From Chitinophagaceae bacterium (GTDB lineage: Bacteria > Bacteroidota > Bacteroidia > Chitinophagales > Chitinophagaceae), in the NCBI GenBank assembly GCA_021151685.1, contig JAGKWS010000065.1:1-22206 (forward strand): a stretch of DNA of 22,206 bases. Reading direction: 5' to 3'. Of the stretch, positions 15,521-22,206 are shown in pieces; the stretch's first letter is position 1, and each line of letters begins with the position of its first letter. The notes beneath the pieces are model-generated. The model was not told the DNA's origin. It was given only the letters and a program-made list of their open reading frames with translations, and did not search any database. A program made the position numbers and the translations under genes.

Positions 15521-17621
15521 TACAGAAACCGACATACAAACCCATTCTCTGCTACAACGGCTGCTGCGCCCGGTATGGGTGCTGGCACTGTTATGCACCA
15601 GCCTGTATGCGGTGGCACAGGGCGGTGGCGCACGCCAGCAACTACCGCCCGAGCTAATGCCCAAACACCCTGCGGGCAAAGAGGCTGCCCGTGCCAATAT
15701 AGATGCCAAACGCGCCATAGAAAATATGTACAGCGAGGATGCCCTGCCCCGCTCGCGTGAGTTCAAAAGAACCGACAGTACGTACTACGTGGGGTGGATG
15801 TTTGAAGGCATCTACAAATACAACCACGCTTCCGATTTTATAGGCTTTAAAAGTGCCGCACAGGCACTGGAAAATGCCCTGCGCCTGCTGGAACGCGACT
15901 ATAAGCGCGCCCTGCAAACACGGTCCGACAATATAATGGTGCTGCTGCCGGCCTACAATTTTCAGATAGACTATACCATTATTGCCAATGCGCTGGTGCA
16001 TACCTATGGCAATATGGAACAGCCCGAGAAAATAGTACCCCTGCTGCGCAGGTCTATCAAATACAATTTTCAACGCGAATTCTATCTGGACCCCTACAAC
16101 CTGCTGGCATGGACGGTGCATCGCAACCGCTTCTATACCAGCAAGAAATACGCTTTCTTAAAAGATAATATTGACGACAACGAACGGCTGGCCAACCGGT
16201 ATCTGGATAGTGCGCTCCGCAACATAGAAAAGAACCGTGCCATCAACGCTACCCTTTTCCCGCCACAGTACATAGATGGAGAAAAGAATGGCGTATACCA
16301 CTACAAAAACATACTGCATGCCTACAACTTTCGTATAGATTCGGCCAACTACTACTTTGAGCTGATGCGGAAAAACGGACGGCTGCCGCATAACAACTAT
16401 GCCAACTTCCGTAGTGTGGTGGGCGACTTCCGCACGGCAGAAGCCGAGTACAAGATTGCGTCTCAGCAGGATGGCAGCGATAAACGCCTGCAGGAGTGGG
16501 CGTACTTTACTACCATACTGGATATATACAAGGCCAACCCCAAAAATGGCATAGCACTGGCCCGCAATATGATACGTGCTGCCGGCTCTACACCGGGCTA
16601 CGGCTGGTACAATATAGCACTGGCCCGCAGCATGACCTATGACGGGCAGGTAGCACAGGCCGAAAAATACGGACAACGGGCAGCCGACTTCAAGGAGCTG
16701 CACATAGGCACCACACTGGGACAAAGCCACTACGACTTCAGTATGCAACTGGTGAAGCTGGTGAATAAAGAGCAGCAGTGGCAGATGGAAAAATTTGAAA
16801 ATGCCAACTGGTGGTACAACCCCAAAGTACTGCTGCGTATGGCGGGCAAACTGGCCGACAAATATGTGCAGCAGTTCCTCATTATCAATCAGTTTTCGCA
16901 AAACCCCGAGCGCGAACGGGTGATATACAAACTGTTCTCTACAGAGAATGTGGTGTCGTGGGATGAGATATGGTACCTCATAAAAGACTTTAGTACCCGT
17001 TACTTTCTCAACCGTTTCCGCAAGGAGGCCGTTACCGACGACCGCAAGTATGTACGTAAGTACTTCGAATACTTTACCGCCCGCCTGCTGATGGAGCAGG
17101 GCAAGTATACCGAGGCACAACCAGTACTGAAAAAACTACTGCGCGACCCCAATACCGATGCCGACTACGAAAAGCTGTTTACAGCACGCGTCTATCAGTC
17201 GCTGGCCCAGTGTGCCGATGAACAAAAGAAACCTGCCGAGCGCGATGAATGGCTGTACCGCCTGTATACACTGTACCCGCAACTGGTACCCTTCAGCGGC
17301 ATGAAGGCCAATATGGTACTGCGTGTGAGTGGCAATGTAGATAAAGAGGTGGAAAAACGCCTGCGGGCTTGCAACATCAATTGGGTGGCACCGGGTACCA
17401 TACCTGCCGCCGAAGCCATGGTCACATTTGCCGGCACCGGCAAGAAGAAAAGCATCACCTATTCGGTACGCGACCGTGAAGGCCGCTACATAGTAGAGCA
17501 ACAGTCGTTTGCATGGCAGAAAGCCGAAGACGCAGGGAAAGAGCTGGCCTACAAATTATTCAACATAGGGGGCAAAGAGCCCGAAGAAACAGACGAAGAC
17601 GCACCTGAAAAGAAGAAATAG
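15510..17621 (+). CDS. Large secreted protein with TPR-like helical repeats, coupled to MoxR
   Basis: This 703-residue protein begins with a signal peptide (basic residues 16-20, hydrophobic core 22-32, AVAQ|GG cleavage near 37), so it should be periplasmic or outer-membrane associated. The rest is predominantly helical, with TPR-like spacing of Ala, Tyr and Leu, for example around 112-185 (KSAAQALENALRLLERDY), 360-400 and 510-590. The C-terminal 90 residues include a short beta-like segment (KSITYSVRDREGRYIVEQQS) and end in an acidic stretch plus KKK. I do not recognise a named family. The start codon lies inside the end of the MoxR gene (11-base overlap), so function together with the ATPase is likely. 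It ends stop-to-stop against the Uma2 gene. TPR assignment is by eye only. Confidence 0.8.
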   Translation: MPGSTETDIQTHSLLQRLLRPVWVLALLCTSLYAVAQGGGARQQLPPELMPKHPAGKEAARANIDAKRAIENMYSEDALPRSREFKRTDSTYYVGWMFEGIYKYNHASDFIGFKSAAQALENALRLLERDYKRALQTRSDNIMVLLPAYNFQIDYTIIANALVHTYGNMEQPEKIVPLLRRSIKYNFQREFYLDPYNLLAWTVHRNRFYTSKKYAFLKDNIDDNERLANRYLDSALRNIEKNRAINATLFPPQYIDGEKNGVYHYKNILHAYNFRIDSANYYFELMRKNGRLPHNNYANFRSVVGDFRTAEAEYKIASQQDGSDKRLQEWAYFTTILDIYKANPKNGIALARNMIRAAGSTPGYGWYNIALARSMTYDGQVAQAEKYGQRAADFKELHIGTTLGQSHYDFSMQLVKLVNKEQQWQMEKFENANWWYNPKVLLRMAGKLADKYVQQFLIINQFSQNPERERVIYKLFSTENVVSWDEIWYLIKDFSTRYFLNRFRKEAVTDDRKYVRKYFEYFTARLLMEQGKYTEAQPVLKKLLRDPNTDADYEKLFTARVYQSLAQCADEQKKPAERDEWLYRLYTLYPQLVPFSGMKANMVLRVSGNVDKEVEKRLRACNINWVAPGTIPAAEAMVTFAGTGKKKSITYSVRDREGRYIVEQQSFAWQKAEDAGKELAYKLFNIGGKEPEETDEDAPEKKK

Positions 17622-18221
17622 CTATGGCTGAGGCTTCCAGTCTACCCCCTCATACACGTCAGCCATTTTCAGCGAAAGGCCCAACGATTTCAGCTTTAGG
17701 GTATTGCCCATGTCCTTATACTCGGTCAGTTGCCACTGGCCGTGGGCATTCATACTGTACAGTTCTATGCCCACCTGTTCAGCATCTGCCAGCACATACT
17801 CGCGCAGGGTAGGTATATCACGGTATAGCTTAAACTTGTCGCCCCTGTCATAAGAGCGGGTAGAGGGCGAAAGAACTTCTATAATGAGTGTGGGGTTCAG
17901 CAGGTTGCGCTTGTCATCGTTCAGAAACTGCGGCTCGCCACATACCACCGAAACATCAGGATAGGTAAAAAGGCTATTGGCCGGTATATATACCCGCATA
18001 TCGCTACCCAATGGCCTGCATGGCTTGCCTTTCAGCTTGGTCTTTAGTGCTGTGGCCACATTCATACATACCATATTGTGTGCGTATGTAGCTCCAGACA
18101 TCGCAAATATCTCGCCCTGGTAATACTCGTGCTTGTCGGTAGCCAACTGCTCCATCTCCAGATACTCGGGAATGGTGAACTTGCTTTTGCCATAAGCTAC
18201 TTCGGGCTCGCGTAGGTACAT
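17622..18221 (-). CDS. Uma2 family (DUF820) endonuclease-fold protein
   Basis: This 199-residue protein matches the Uma2/DUF820 family, a PD-(D/E)XK nuclease-fold group abundant in cyanobacteria and present in Bacteroidota, with no established biological role. Family marks seen: YYQGEIFAMSGATYAHN (residues 33-49), SDMRVYI with Asp74, YPDVSVVCG with Asp89, IIEVLSPSTRSYDRGDKFKLYR with Glu115 and Lys129, and REYVLAD. The putative catalytic residues are all present, so it looks intact. It is the last gene of a minus-strand series, 31 bases after the nucleotidyltransferase stop, and its stop codon directly abuts that of the convergent gene (TAGCTA). A near match to a -7 element (TAACTTTA, 18226-18233) precedes it. 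Confidence 0.9.
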   Translation of the reverse strand: MYLREPEVAYGKSKFTIPEYLEMEQLATDKHEYYQGEIFAMSGATYAHNMVCMNVATALKTKLKGKPCRPLGSDMRVYIPANSLFTYPDVSVVCGEPQFLNDDKRNLLNPTLIIEVLSPSTRSYDRGDKFKLYRDIPTLREYVLADAEQVGIELYSMNAHGQWQLTEYKDMGNTLKLKSLGLSLKMADVYEGVDWKPQP

Positions 18222-18252
18222 ACAGTAAAGTTACGAGAAAAACCGGCTGCTA

Positions 18253-19251
18253 TTACCCAAGGTCTATCTCGGTATTGTCCCCTATGTTCAGGCTCTGGCT
18301 AAGGCCACGCACATAGGCATCGTTGCCTATGATAGACGAGTTGAGCACCACCTGTTGCAGCTCGGCATACGAGCCAATAATGGAATCGCGCACAATAGAC
18401 GATTCAATCTTGGTATGCTCGCCAATGCTCACATTGGGGCCTATAATACAGTGTTTTATAATGCACCCTTCACCAATATTCACAGGATGAATAATGACGG
18501 TAGAGTCGAACTGGTAGTTTGGGTTGGTGGTTTGTGCATCCTCCATCTGGCGCAGCAGGGTGGCATTGGTAGACAGCAGTGTTTCCTTCTTACCACAGTC
18601 AAACCAGTTATTCACCTTGAAGGCCTGTAGTTTTATGCCCTGCTCTACCATCAGTTGCAGCGCATTGGTAAGGTGGTACTCGCCATTTTCATCGGGGGGC
18701 AGACTCAGGTTGCGCTCCAGCGCAGCAAACATGGCTGCCGTTTCGCGTATGTAGTAGATGCCCACCATCGCCATATTAGACTTGGGTATCAGTGGCTTTT
18801 CTACCATTCGGGTCACTATGTCTTTGTCATTTATCTCGGCTACGCCAAATGTGCGTGGGTCATCTACCTTACGTACCCCTATCTGCGATACGGGGCTGCT
18901 CAGCACCTCTTTCACATTGTAGTCGCACACAGTATCGCCCAGCACTATCATCACCTCGTCATCCTGTACCGCATCGCGCGTCAGGCATATGGCATGGCCC
19001 GTACCACGGCGGTCGTTCTGGGTAACGAACGTACACTTGAGTTGCGGATAGGTTTTCTCTATATATCGTTGAATCTTTTCGCCCAGATACCCTATTACGA
19101 AAATGTATTCGTGTACACCGGCATCTATAAGCTGGTCTACAATTACACCGAGTATAGTTTTCCCCGCTATGGGAATAAGGGCTTTGGGTTGTGTGTATGT
19201 CAGGGGGCGCAGCTTGGTACCTGCCCCTGCTACAGGAATGATCGCTTTCAC
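18253..19251 (-). CDS. Sugar-phosphate nucleotidyltransferase with left-handed beta-helix tail
   Basis: The N-terminal Rossmann-like domain carries the nucleotidyltransferase signature GAGTKLRPLTYTQPKAL (about residues 9-25), QNDRRGTGHAI and the metal-binding VLGDTV segment. The C-terminal part (about 245-325) has hexapeptide repeats (VNIGEGCIIKHCIIGPNVSIG), as in left-handed beta-helix domains. It should join a hexose-1-phosphate to a nucleoside triphosphate for envelope polysaccharide or nucleotide-sugar supply; glucose-1-phosphate thymidylyl- or uridylyl-transfer is the likeliest, not proved. I chose the GTG at 19251 (332 residues) because related proteins begin MKAIIPVAGAGT. An in-frame TTG at 19272 would add seven residues, and it overlaps a promoter-like TACTTTTG. 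It lies downstream of the beta-barrel gene. Confidence 0.88.
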   Translation of the reverse strand: MKAIIPVAGAGTKLRPLTYTQPKALIPIAGKTILGVIVDQLIDAGVHEYIFVIGYLGEKIQRYIEKTYPQLKCTFVTQNDRRGTGHAICLTRDAVQDDEVMIVLGDTVCDYNVKEVLSSPVSQIGVRKVDDPRTFGVAEINDKDIVTRMVEKPLIPKSNMAMVGIYYIRETAAMFAALERNLSLPPDENGEYHLTNALQLMVEQGIKLQAFKVNNWFDCGKKETLLSTNATLLRQMEDAQTTNPNYQFDSTVIIHPVNIGEGCIIKHCIIGPNVSIGEHTKIESSIVRDSIIGSYAELQQVVLNSSIIGNDAYVRGLSQSLNIGDNTEIDLG

Positions 19252-19269
19252 TACCAGTGTATTGAGTGG

Positions 19270-19277
19270 CAAAAGTA
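19270..19277 (-). promoter_or_regulatory. Possible -7 promoter element of the nucleotidyltransferase gene
   Basis: On the minus strand TACTTTTG matches TAnnTTTG exactly and ends 18 bases before the GTG start at 19251. No good -33 box is seen. It supports the GTG rather than the TTG start. Confidence 0.38.
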
Positions 19278-19305
19278 CAACATTATGCGCATTGCCCCAC
19301 CTACC

Positions 19306-19917
19306 TTACACACCCAGCGAGAAACCTAACCCTACAATAATGCCACCCGGCGCAATACCCTTTATGGTTCGCATGGCCTCTTTAGAAATGGTAGTACCCG
19401 AAAGCTGTTCGTATTTTTTGGCCGTGGTAGGTACCGAATAGCCCAGTTGCAGATACATGCGGTTGCGGTTGCGGCCCACATACCAGCTACGGTAGCCCGC
19501 TACAAAAATGTTGGTCTGTGGCAGGTAGCGCAAATCTACACTTTCATCGCGCCCCTGTACGGTGGGCAGTGTCATGGTCATTTGTTCTATGCCGGTATTG
19601 TAGGTAAGACCACCGCCAAACGCCCAACCCACATGGCAGGGGCGCATATGCACCTTGAAGCCACCATAGAACTTGGCACCCCATGTACTGGTACCCAAGC
19701 CACCATGAATAGACATATCTTTAATAAAATGCCAATCAGCACCAACACCCAAAAAACCAGCATTGTTATTGTAACCAGTACTCAAATCTATGAGCACCTT
19801 GGGACAGCGGGCCGTCTTTTTGATGCGGTAACGAGGGTCTGTAATAACATGGTCGTCCTGAGCGGCAGCCCAGATGGGTAATAACATAATAAACAGCAGC
19901 AGGACTTGCTTTCTCAT
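19306..19917 (-). CDS. Small outer-membrane beta-barrel-like protein of unknown function
   Basis: This 203-residue protein starts with a clear signal peptide (MRKQVLLLFIMLLPIWAAAQ, cleaved near residue 20). The remainder is rich in alternating hydrophobic and Gly/aromatic segments typical of outer-membrane strands: VLIDLSTGYNNNAGFLGVGAD, SIHGGLGTSTWGAKFYGGFKV, VGWAFGGGLTYN, MYLQLGYSV and the last strand GGIIVGLGFSLGV. About eight strands are plausible. I recognise no named family and cannot give a substrate. It has an exact -7 element just upstream and lies between the cytochrome gene and the nucleotidyltransferase gene, all on the minus strand. Two Cys residues (Cys38, Cys93) could form a disulphide. 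Confidence 0.75.
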   Translation of the reverse strand: MRKQVLLLFIMLLPIWAAAQDDHVITDPRYRIKKTARCPKVLIDLSTGYNNNAGFLGVGADWHFIKDMSIHGGLGTSTWGAKFYGGFKVHMRPCHVGWAFGGGLTYNTGIEQMTMTLPTVQGRDESVDLRYLPQTNIFVAGYRSWYVGRNRNRMYLQLGYSVPTTAKKYEQLSGTTISKEAMRTIKGIAPGGIIVGLGFSLGV

Positions 19918-19936
19918 ATGGAAAGGTTTTCTGCAA

Positions 19937-19944
19937 CAAATATA
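19937..19944 (-). promoter_or_regulatory. Possible -7 promoter element of the beta-barrel gene
   Basis: On the minus strand TATATTTG matches TAnnTTTG exactly, ending 19 bases before the ATG at 19917. It lies in the 60-base gap after the cytochrome gene. A TTG -33 box is not evident. Confidence 0.4.
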
Positions 19945-19977
19945 TACATATTTCGGCCACAGCGTAGGTGTAGCGCG

Positions 19978-21942
19978 CTATTTGCCGTCAAGGTCCAGCA
20001 GCATAGCGCGGGCGCGCTCGTTCTGCGGATGCTTGCGCAGCAGGTGCTCCAGCCGCATACGGGCTTTGTCGGGCTGGCCGGCGGTGTAGTGCCATACGGC
20101 AAGGTTCAGCAGGTTTTGCTCATAGTCGGGGTCCAGCGCATTGGCCTTCATCATATAGTCGTAGGCCATGGTATTGTTGCCCTCCTGCATATACATAAAG
20201 CCAATGTTGGTATTGGCCGATACATGATTGGGCAGTTCCTGCAGCACCTTTTGCAGTACGGTTTTGGCCTCGGCAGTACGGCCCAGTGCCAGCAAGCAGG
20301 TGCCATACTTGTTGTTGAAGTCGGCCGCATAGGGCATCAGTGCCGATGCCCGCTGGTACCAGGGCAGTGCCTGTTGTGCATTATCTGTCTGGAAGTAGGC
20401 CTCGCCCACCCGGTAGGCTGTCCATGCATCGGTAATGGCTGCAGGTTGCAGTTTTTGCGCATAGCTGGTTACACGGGCATAGTCCTGCTTCAGGTAGTAC
20501 ACCCGTATGTAGTCGCGGTTCTGTTTGGCGGTAGCCTCTTCATTGGCGCGGGTATCCAGATAGTGCAGGGCAGAGTCTAGCAAGGGGGGCGATGGCGTGT
20601 ACCGCTCGTAGAACTCCATAAAGCTGCGTGCGGTAGTAATGGGGTCGGGGTGGTCGTTGTTGTAGCACTTCATGCCCAAAAAGGCCGATATTTTTTTTGC
20701 CTCCTCTGCTGCCAGCGGGCGGCGGCGAATGTAATGGTCGGTAACGGCTACGTGAGGTATGTCTATACTGCCATTGCGTGGCATATGGCAGGTAATGCAG
20801 TCGTTGCTGCGGACATTGCGGGCAGCAGCCGTCTCGGTACACTGTGGCTGACCGGCATTGCCGTGGCAGCTCTGGCAGGCGGTAATGTACTGTGCCCGTG
20901 GGGTATACTTAACGCTTACATGCGGATTGTGGCAGGTAATGCAGCTCATCTTGCCCGACTGCAAATAGCAGTCGCTCTTCTTCATCCGCTCTACGTGCGA
21001 TGCCATGATCATCTTGTCCTGCCCACCCTCGTAATGGGGCATAAACACATTCATTACTTCCGACAGCTTCATACCCGGCCTGAAGTCGAAGAACGTTTTA
21101 CCATCATTCAGCACGGCTATACCCTGCAGGTGGCACCGCTGGCAAATGTTGTTCTGCAACTCTGTAGACAGGCGTTTGGGGTTTACAATGGTATAGTCGG
21201 GAGTTTTAGAGGTATCTACCGGTGGGTTGTTCTGGCGGGCATATACGTGCAGGCTACCAGGGCCGTGGCAGCGTTCGCAGTCTATACCCGTCATTACCTG
21301 CGTGTACTTGTTTTCGCTACCCGGCACATGGCCGGGATAGGCATTGTGGCACGTCATACACTCTACCTGTATCATGCGGCGGAACCGACTACTGGCACCC
21401 TCTTCGAAACCGGGTGCAAGGTCCCACCGTTTCTTTTGGGTGTAGAAGGTAATGGGTGCCTGATGCAGATACCCACCCGCGCTAAAGATGTGCGAATTGG
21501 TATGCTGGCCCGAGCCCACCACATAGTCTATACGCTGCACCAATCGATGCACGGTATCGCGCCCGCTCAGCCGATACTCCATGATGTAGAGCGAGTCGTT
21601 TTGCCAATATGGGCGGTAGTAATAGTCGAGTACAGAATCGTAGACCAATGCATGACCGGGGGTAAAGTCTGCTGCCGACTTTTGGCGGGTGGCCCGCCCG
21701 AAAGACTGCCCCATGCCCGTTTGCATAAACGTTTCGTAGATACCCGGATGGCAGCCCCGGCACACATCCATACCCACATACCGGGCCGATGTATCGTAGA
21801 CATTGAGCCATGGCGAGGTAGGCGCATCGCCCCCGGCCTGCCGGCCGTTACCCTCTGCCGGGCCAGTACAAAAAAATGCCGGCAGCGTACACACTACTGC
21901 TGTCAGCAACACAAGCATCCTCTTCAATAACCGGGTAGACAT
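19978..21942 (-). CDS. Seven-haem c-type cytochrome fused to a TPR domain
   Basis: This 654-residue exported protein has seven CXXCH haem-c motifs, at Cys61, 195, 222, 267, 334, 356 and 382. The N-terminus (basic RLLKR, hydrophobic core 9-24) is an export signal; Cys25 in PAFFCTG is not a canonical lipobox, so lipidation is uncertain. The DCITCHMPRN segment followed by IPHVAVTDHYIRR is typical of multihaem proteins that carry TPRs. Residues about 480-650 hold roughly four TPRs (AYRVGEAYFQTDNAQQALPWY, KYGTCLLALGRTAEAKTVL, NIGFMYMQEGN, NLAVWHYTAGQPDKARMRL). It is expected to be periplasmic or surface-exposed and redox-active; the substrate is unknown, and a cytochrome c554-like or nitrite/hydroxylamine-linked role is only possible. 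No cytochrome maturation or quinol-oxidising partner gene is adjacent. Promoter candidate at 21950-21983. Confidence 0.92.
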   Translation of the reverse strand: MSTRLLKRMLVLLTAVVCTLPAFFCTGPAEGNGRQAGGDAPTSPWLNVYDTSARYVGMDVCRGCHPGIYETFMQTGMGQSFGRATRQKSAADFTPGHALVYDSVLDYYYRPYWQNDSLYIMEYRLSGRDTVHRLVQRIDYVVGSGQHTNSHIFSAGGYLHQAPITFYTQKKRWDLAPGFEEGASSRFRRMIQVECMTCHNAYPGHVPGSENKYTQVMTGIDCERCHGPGSLHVYARQNNPPVDTSKTPDYTIVNPKRLSTELQNNICQRCHLQGIAVLNDGKTFFDFRPGMKLSEVMNVFMPHYEGGQDKMIMASHVERMKKSDCYLQSGKMSCITCHNPHVSVKYTPRAQYITACQSCHGNAGQPQCTETAAARNVRSNDCITCHMPRNGSIDIPHVAVTDHYIRRRPLAAEEAKKISAFLGMKCYNNDHPDPITTARSFMEFYERYTPSPPLLDSALHYLDTRANEEATAKQNRDYIRVYYLKQDYARVTSYAQKLQPAAITDAWTAYRVGEAYFQTDNAQQALPWYQRASALMPYAADFNNKYGTCLLALGRTAEAKTVLQKVLQELPNHVSANTNIGFMYMQEGNNTMAYDYMMKANALDPDYEQNLLNLAVWHYTAGQPDKARMRLEHLLRKHPQNERARAMLLDLDGK

Positions 21943-21949
21943 GCACCAT

Positions 21950-21983
21950 CAAAATTACAGGGGAAACCGGTTTGGTGCGTCAA
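21950..21983 (-). promoter_or_regulatory. Promoter candidate of the multihaem cytochrome gene
   Basis: On the minus strand TTG (21981-21983), a 23-base spacer and TAATTTTG (21950-21957) fit the Bacteroidota consensus. The -7 box ends only 7 bases before the ATG at 21942, so the message would be almost leaderless if this is the true promoter and start. Confidence 0.45.
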
Positions 21984-22035
21984 TGATAGTGAACAACTAT
22001 TTTGCACCAGAGGTATTGATGAGACAGAATACTGT

Positions 22036-22059
22036 ATTGTCCTGAAATAGGTTGACAAT
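22036..22059. repeat. Short inverted repeat in the right-hand intergenic region
   Basis: ATTGTC (22036-22041) and GACAAT (22054-22059) form a perfect 6-bp inverted repeat around CTGAAATAGGTT. It could be an operator or a fragment of an element end; no T run follows in a terminator position. Confidence 0.35.
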
Positions 22060-22122
22060 TTTTAGTGGTAGTCCCTCTAAAGATTTACAATGCGTCTTCT
22101 TTTGCTATCTGCCCGGCTGCTC

Positions 22123-22156
22123 TTACTTTTCTTTTCTACAGCGAAAAGAAAAGTAA
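22123..22156. repeat. Perfect 14-bp palindromic repeat
   Basis: TTACTTTTCTTTTC (22123-22136) and GAAAAGAAAAGTAA (22143-22156) are perfect reverse complements with a 6-base spacer, followed by CAAAAGAAAG. This word pair resembles dispersed palindromic repeats I recall in many bacterial genomes. No coding sequence here is supported. Confidence 0.75.
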
Positions 22157-22171
22157 CAAAAGAAAGCGCCG

Positions 22172-22203
22172 CCCATGGCCCAATTGCTCCGCAGGGCCAT
22201 GGG
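22172..22203. repeat. Perfect 10-bp inverted repeat at the window edge
   Basis: CCCATGGCCC (22172-22181) and GGGCCATGGG (22194-22203) pair perfectly across a 12-base spacer. It lies 15 bases after the first palindrome, so both may belong to one repeat element that continues past the window. Confidence 0.65.
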
Positions 22204-22206
22204 ATG

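Noticed and set aside
17622..18221. Uma2 gene as part of a defence or toxin-antitoxin system
   Set aside because: No antitoxin-like, restriction or other defence gene is adjacent; neighbours are metabolic and envelope genes.
20800..21900. Cytochrome N-terminus as a lipoprotein signal
   Set aside because: The residues before Cys25 are AFF, which does not fit the usual lipobox; left as an ordinary export signal with lipidation unproved.
20650..21930. Long plus-strand open frame (426 codons) antisense to the multihaem cytochrome
   Set aside because: The opposite strand carries seven CXXCH motifs and TPRs; this frame is a compositional shadow with no recognisable feature.

Overview
The window reads as chromosome from a member of the Bacteroidota, most likely a Chitinophagaceae-type relative. 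The grounds are two secreted proteins with C-terminal type IX secretion (Por) sorting domains, an OmpA protein with thrombospondin type-3 repeats, frequent ATA isoleucine codons, weak or absent Shine-Dalgarno sequences, and repeated matches to the Bacteroidota promoter (TTTG/TTG, then TAnnTTTG). I see no rRNA, tRNA, CRISPR array, phage genes or complete insertion sequence. The genus assignment is inference.

Layout. 1-2027: a secreted Omp28-like thioredoxin-fold protein with a type IX sorting domain, closed by a perfect intrinsic terminator. 2044-3397: a small conserved-looking helical protein and a YihY/BrkB membrane protein. 3471-4247 (minus): a crotonase-fold enzyme, converging on YihY with its own terminator between them. 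4248-4850: about 600 bases with no convincing gene, but with a promoter, short repeats and a terminator-like hairpin facing the plus strand. 4851-11467 (minus): a two-gene unit, in which a 1595-residue type IX cargo protein (propeller-like region, glycine-rich region, PKD-like repeats) precedes an OmpA/TSP3 outer-membrane protein. 11468-11897: a divergent regulatory region. 11898-14376 (plus): signal peptidase I (lepB) and queA. 14513-17621 (plus): a MoxR ATPase translationally coupled to a large secreted helical-repeat protein. 17622-21942 (minus): a seven-haem cytochrome with TPRs, a small beta-barrel protein, a sugar-nucleotidyltransferase and a Uma2-family protein. 21943-22206: intergenic, ending in two strong palindromes that look like a dispersed repeat.

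Functionally this is mostly core and cell-envelope biology: secreted and surface proteins, outer-membrane anchoring, signal-peptide processing, tRNA queuosine modification and a periplasmic multihaem protein. No defence island, biosynthetic cluster or obvious mobile system is visible. The points most worth a second look are the giant adhesin-like protein with a probable 227-base leader, the MoxR plus secreted-repeat pair lacking the usual DUF58/VWA partners, the cytochrome-TPR fusion, the gene-poor 4248-4850 region and the palindromes at the right edge. Three start codons were judged by context: 6653 and 11467 rather than upstream TTG codons, and a GTG at 19251 rather than a TTG at 19272.
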